From the NCBI RefSeq assembly GCF_014805625.2, contig NW_023998417.1, forward strand, positions 14,035,866 through 14,099,865: DNA of 64,000 bases. Direction: 5' to 3'. The translations under genes and the position numbers were made by a program. Of the stretch, positions 61,035 to 64,000 are shown in pieces (position 1 is the first letter of the stretch; every line of letters starts with the position of its first letter). Below the pieces are notes generated by a model. It searched no databases. It had not been told where the DNA came from and saw nothing but the letters and a program-made list of their open reading frames with translations. The stretch comes from Glossina fuscipes. Lineage: Eukaryota > Arthropoda > Insecta > Diptera > Glossinidae.

Positions 61035-62928
61035 TTATTCTTCAATTGTTTCCAAAATCCATCCAATATACTGCTGAATTTTAGTGTAAACTTTTATCTT
61101 ATAGCTCGATCGGGGATAGAACGACAAAAGGCCAGCCAACGTGTAATAAGGGCGTATCCTAAAAGAAATTAAACAAACATGTAATTAATGGTCGCCTGTG
61201 TCAGACTAGAGTTTCTTAAATACCTTTTACATCCATTAGATGGATTAGGACATAATGTGACGGCAGGACTACCAAGCTTTCTCAAAGTGTACCTCGGCTC
61301 TTGACTTTCGACATAAAATTGCGAATTTGCTAATCTAATGTTACGCTTCATGTACATGCGATGATATTTAAGGGCAGCAACACCTTGAATCTTGGTTTTA
61401 ATAAAATTGAGATTCCATCCAGCTTCTTCCATAATCAAGCTCTTAAAGTCGATTATTCGCTCCTCTTTATTTAAAGGCAAACATATCGGCTTTACAAAAT
61501 CTGTAAAATGTACGACCTCAGCCAGCCTAATAAGAGCGATATCGTGTAGTTGGTTCTTAGCTTTTAAACTATACAGGGGATGTGGTACAGCATATTCAAT
61601 TGCCACATTTATATGGCTCGAAGCACATGAATTATTCGCATTCTTTCCATTTTTACAATCAGAATTTTCCTCAGAATTCCATTGACCAAATCGAACGCCG
61701 GTTAAATGCCATTTTAAAAGTGATAAACGACCACTAACGCAATGTGAAACAGTGATAACATAACTGGCACTGATTAAAGACCCTTCACATTTGTATCGCT
61801 TACGATTGCCTGAAAACGTCAAGACGAGTATTACACGACAAACAAATAAATGAAAGCAAAATGGTTTGCACTAACCTTTAGTGTGTTCCAATAAAGCCTT
61901 CCAAGGGTACTGTTTAACTTTCGCGATATTTCCATTATTACTCGTTTGTACAGTTGTACTTTGGGCGCATTGTTCAAATCGAGGTAAGAGGGCAATTTTA
62001 CTGTTCAGCGAATCGAGCGTTGAGGCAACTTTTGAGGTAAGCTTTAAACAACATACCAATGGTTTATCATTTTTTATTCCACATTGGATGCGGCTTAAAT
62101 ATTCGGTGTGTGAGTTCTTTCTTGGCGACGTTAGCAATGCATTGACGAGATATTCACAGTCTTGCAGGAGAACACATAATCCCTTCTCATGACTTGAATT
62201 CAAGCATTCACCATAATTTTCTATAAAGAGAAGTTATCAAACGAAAAATGCAGGATGAACTGGTTGAAAGTATAAGTGAAATGAATCGATCCCTCTTAGT
62301 TAATTGAAATTTCTATTTCCAGAACACACAAACACGCTTTCATGACTACACGACTACTTCGGATCGTTTTTGAATGAATGAACTTCAGACGTTTCAGACT
62401 TTGTTTGCCTCAAAACTAATTATGTAAATTTTATTCGAAAAAGATGCTTAGCGGCACAAAAGGATTGTGAAGAATGGAGGCAAAGTCAAATTGCAATATA
62501 AAAAGAACGTAGTCGATGCCACGAAGGCAGGATAAGAGGCTTGCAGGCTATGAAAGAAAGCGAGATTACGAACAATTACTATACTACTTCTTACAATTAT
62601 TGAGAAAATAGGTAAGTTCATCGCAGAACAATTGCAATGTGATCGCCACAAATATCCACATAAGCAGCATCAGCCTCATTAGATCAGTTCGATGAAGAAA
62701 TAGACAAATATGTTACACTTATCTTTATGCGTAGGTATGTTCTGTTCAGTACATTTTACTACAAGTTTAGTCTTTAAGGATCAATTTACTTTCTAACCTT
62801 GCAGAAAGAGAAGCAAGTCCAACAACAACGAGAGAAAACCAAAATAATAACAGATACGTACGTGTAGCACTAAAATTGATGGCGTCAGAAAAGTTAAAAA
62901 GGATTACACAAAGTACAAATTGTAACAT
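61035..62928 (-). CDS. Clip-domain serine protease homolog, catalytic Ser lost
   Basis: Four exons join in frame: 62862-62928, 61876-62220, 61224-61809, 61035-61158, giving 373 residues. A hydrophobic signal peptide opens it (MLQFVLCVILFNFSDA). The clip domain has six cysteines ending CGIKNDKPLVCC. The S1 domain keeps His (TVSHC) and Asp (HDIALIRL), but the GDSGGP position reads LRKLGSPAV: the catalytic Ser is replaced and the neighbouring Cys is gone. The activation segment reads NGNIAKVKQYPW, with no Arg-Ile-Val-Gly-Gly. It is therefore a non-catalytic homolog; such proteins serve as cofactors of prophenoloxidase-activating proteases in other insects. It shares three intron positions with the protease at 35498-38207 but lacks the intron just before the CC pair, so the two are probably duplicates. 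Confidence 0.85.
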
Positions 62929-63592
62929 TTTCTTTTTGTAAGTTAAGGCACGAATAATTTCTTCTTTTTGTAACTGAATTCTCTCAATCCGCTGCTTACG
63001 GCTTCAAGTATAACACTAGCGTTTGTTTAGCGAATTTTACCCCCCTTTGATATTTAATCGTTCACTTTCATTATAAGTTATGGCTGCACCTGGCGCGAGC
63101 ATTTATAACCTGCTAAAAATTCCCCATTTTTATTGTATACCTATTTACACAGAGTATAAGGACAAACGCACCGGCAGAAAAATTTGCTTCTTGAAGAATT
63201 TACGTTGCTTCTTTTAATGTTACGTTAATAAAACTTATAAAAGTTTTACGTTATTTAAAAAAAGAAAAAACGAAAAAGAAAAAGAAAAAAAGAAAAAAAA
63301 TATTTAATATATACAAAAGGAAAAGAAACCTTATCCGAAAAAGAGAGTTTCTTTCTCACATTAGCAAAATCGAACGTGATGGAAATTATAATCAAGCCAC
63401 GGATAAAACGGATGAAATCTAAGGATGAAATGGATGAAATAATGAAAATTGTAATATTTTCTTATGGCTTCAATAAAATGCCTATCTTGAAAGATTGAAT
63501 CTGTACCAAAGGCTTTTCAAGTTGGTATTCGGTAGCTTTAGTTATTTCCTGCCGAAACTGAACAAATGCTGCGACGGAATTGACTTTACCAG
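62929..63592. other. 5' flank of protease homolog, A-rich
   Basis: Upstream region of the leftward gene, with an A-rich tract at 63244-63303. No gene recognised. Confidence 0.4.
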
Positions 63593-63795
63593 CGCGTTAA
63601 TACCTCCGCAAATCCTCCGCTCCTCGCTTCCTCGCTATATTCCAATGGTAAGTTTGAATTTATCCTTATTTTTATTTAACTAACCTCTGCATATAATATT
63701 TAATTTCAGTCACCGATGGTTGGCGTCAAGAACGGAAATTTGATAATGAAGAAACTTTGCAAATTGAATCTTTACTGCGGTTATATCAAACATGA
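63593..63795 (+). CDS. Possible 3'-terminal exons of an unrecognised gene
   Basis: Two segments, 63593-63647 and 63710-63795, flanked by an acceptor (TTTACCAG), a GTAAGT donor and a TTTCAG acceptor, join in frame. They read ANPPLLASSLYSN, then VTDGWRQERKFDNEETLQIE and a stop after SLLRLYQT. The second part looks like protein. The upstream reading in the same frame is closed by a TGA just before 63593, so the first exon boundary is needed for the model. No start or family match; it may be a fragment. Confidence 0.3.
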
Positions 63796-64000
63796 ATTTA
63801 TAATTTTTTATATAGAAAATAGAAATAGAATTATTAGATGCCGCCATTGTTCTATAGAATAATTCCTTCTCTGTCCTTTATTTATATGCTATGTGAATAC
63901 ACGCTTTTGTACGAAAAATCTTAAAAGTTTTGCATAATAATTTCGTCTCTGTTCTGCATACATGTTCTAAATGGAAGTTCTATTATAGCTTTTATACAAA

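Overview
The window comes from an insect nuclear genome, most likely a higher (brachyceran, muscoid-like) fly. The DNA is AT-rich. Introns are mostly 50-100 bases with GT-AG ends. The recognisable proteins resemble Drosophila counterparts most closely (PpD3, Syt14, Fkbp39, Suv3, Vps24, mRpL9), and there are clip-domain serine proteases. I cannot name the species. All gene models were spliced by eye; exon phases were checked to join in frame in every multi-exon model except Fkbp39, where an assembly gap breaks the count.

Layout from left to right: the 3' part of a TTI1-like HEAT-repeat gene (+, 1-3442); a decayed-looking copy of an unrecognised gene (-, 3958-4470); a gene-poor stretch; a giant gene of about 13.3 kb (-, 7294-20629) encoding a predicted 4404-residue proline/charge-rich protein made of nested repeats; protein phosphatase 5 (PpD3, -, 22058-24852); a C14orf119-like gene (+, 27020-27989); two convergent secreted serine proteases (+, 31584-34701 and -, 35498-38207); a second copy of the unrecognised family (-, about 39360-39625); mitochondrial ribosomal protein L9 (+, 40626-41439); the nucleolar FK506-binding protein Fkbp39 (-, 42572-44138, with a 100-N gap); Syt14 (+, 46576-49683, with an open in-frame extension to 49857); a long gene-free stretch; the mitochondrial RNA helicase Suv3 (-, 55405-58299) head-to-head with the ESCRT-III gene Vps24/CHMP3 (+, 58825-60137); a clip-domain serine protease homolog that has lost its catalytic serine (-, 61035-62928); and a doubtful 3' gene end at the right edge.

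Most genes are unrelated housekeeping genes. Two groups share a theme. The three protease-type genes look like parts of an extracellular proteolytic cascade, and the second and third share intron positions, so they are probably duplicates. Suv3 and mRpL9 are both mitochondrial. The points most worth a second look are the giant nested-repeat protein, the 57-codon open extension after the Syt14 stop (candidate stop-codon readthrough), the altered activation or catalytic sites in two of the three protease-type genes, and the two dispersed copies of an unrecognised protein family.
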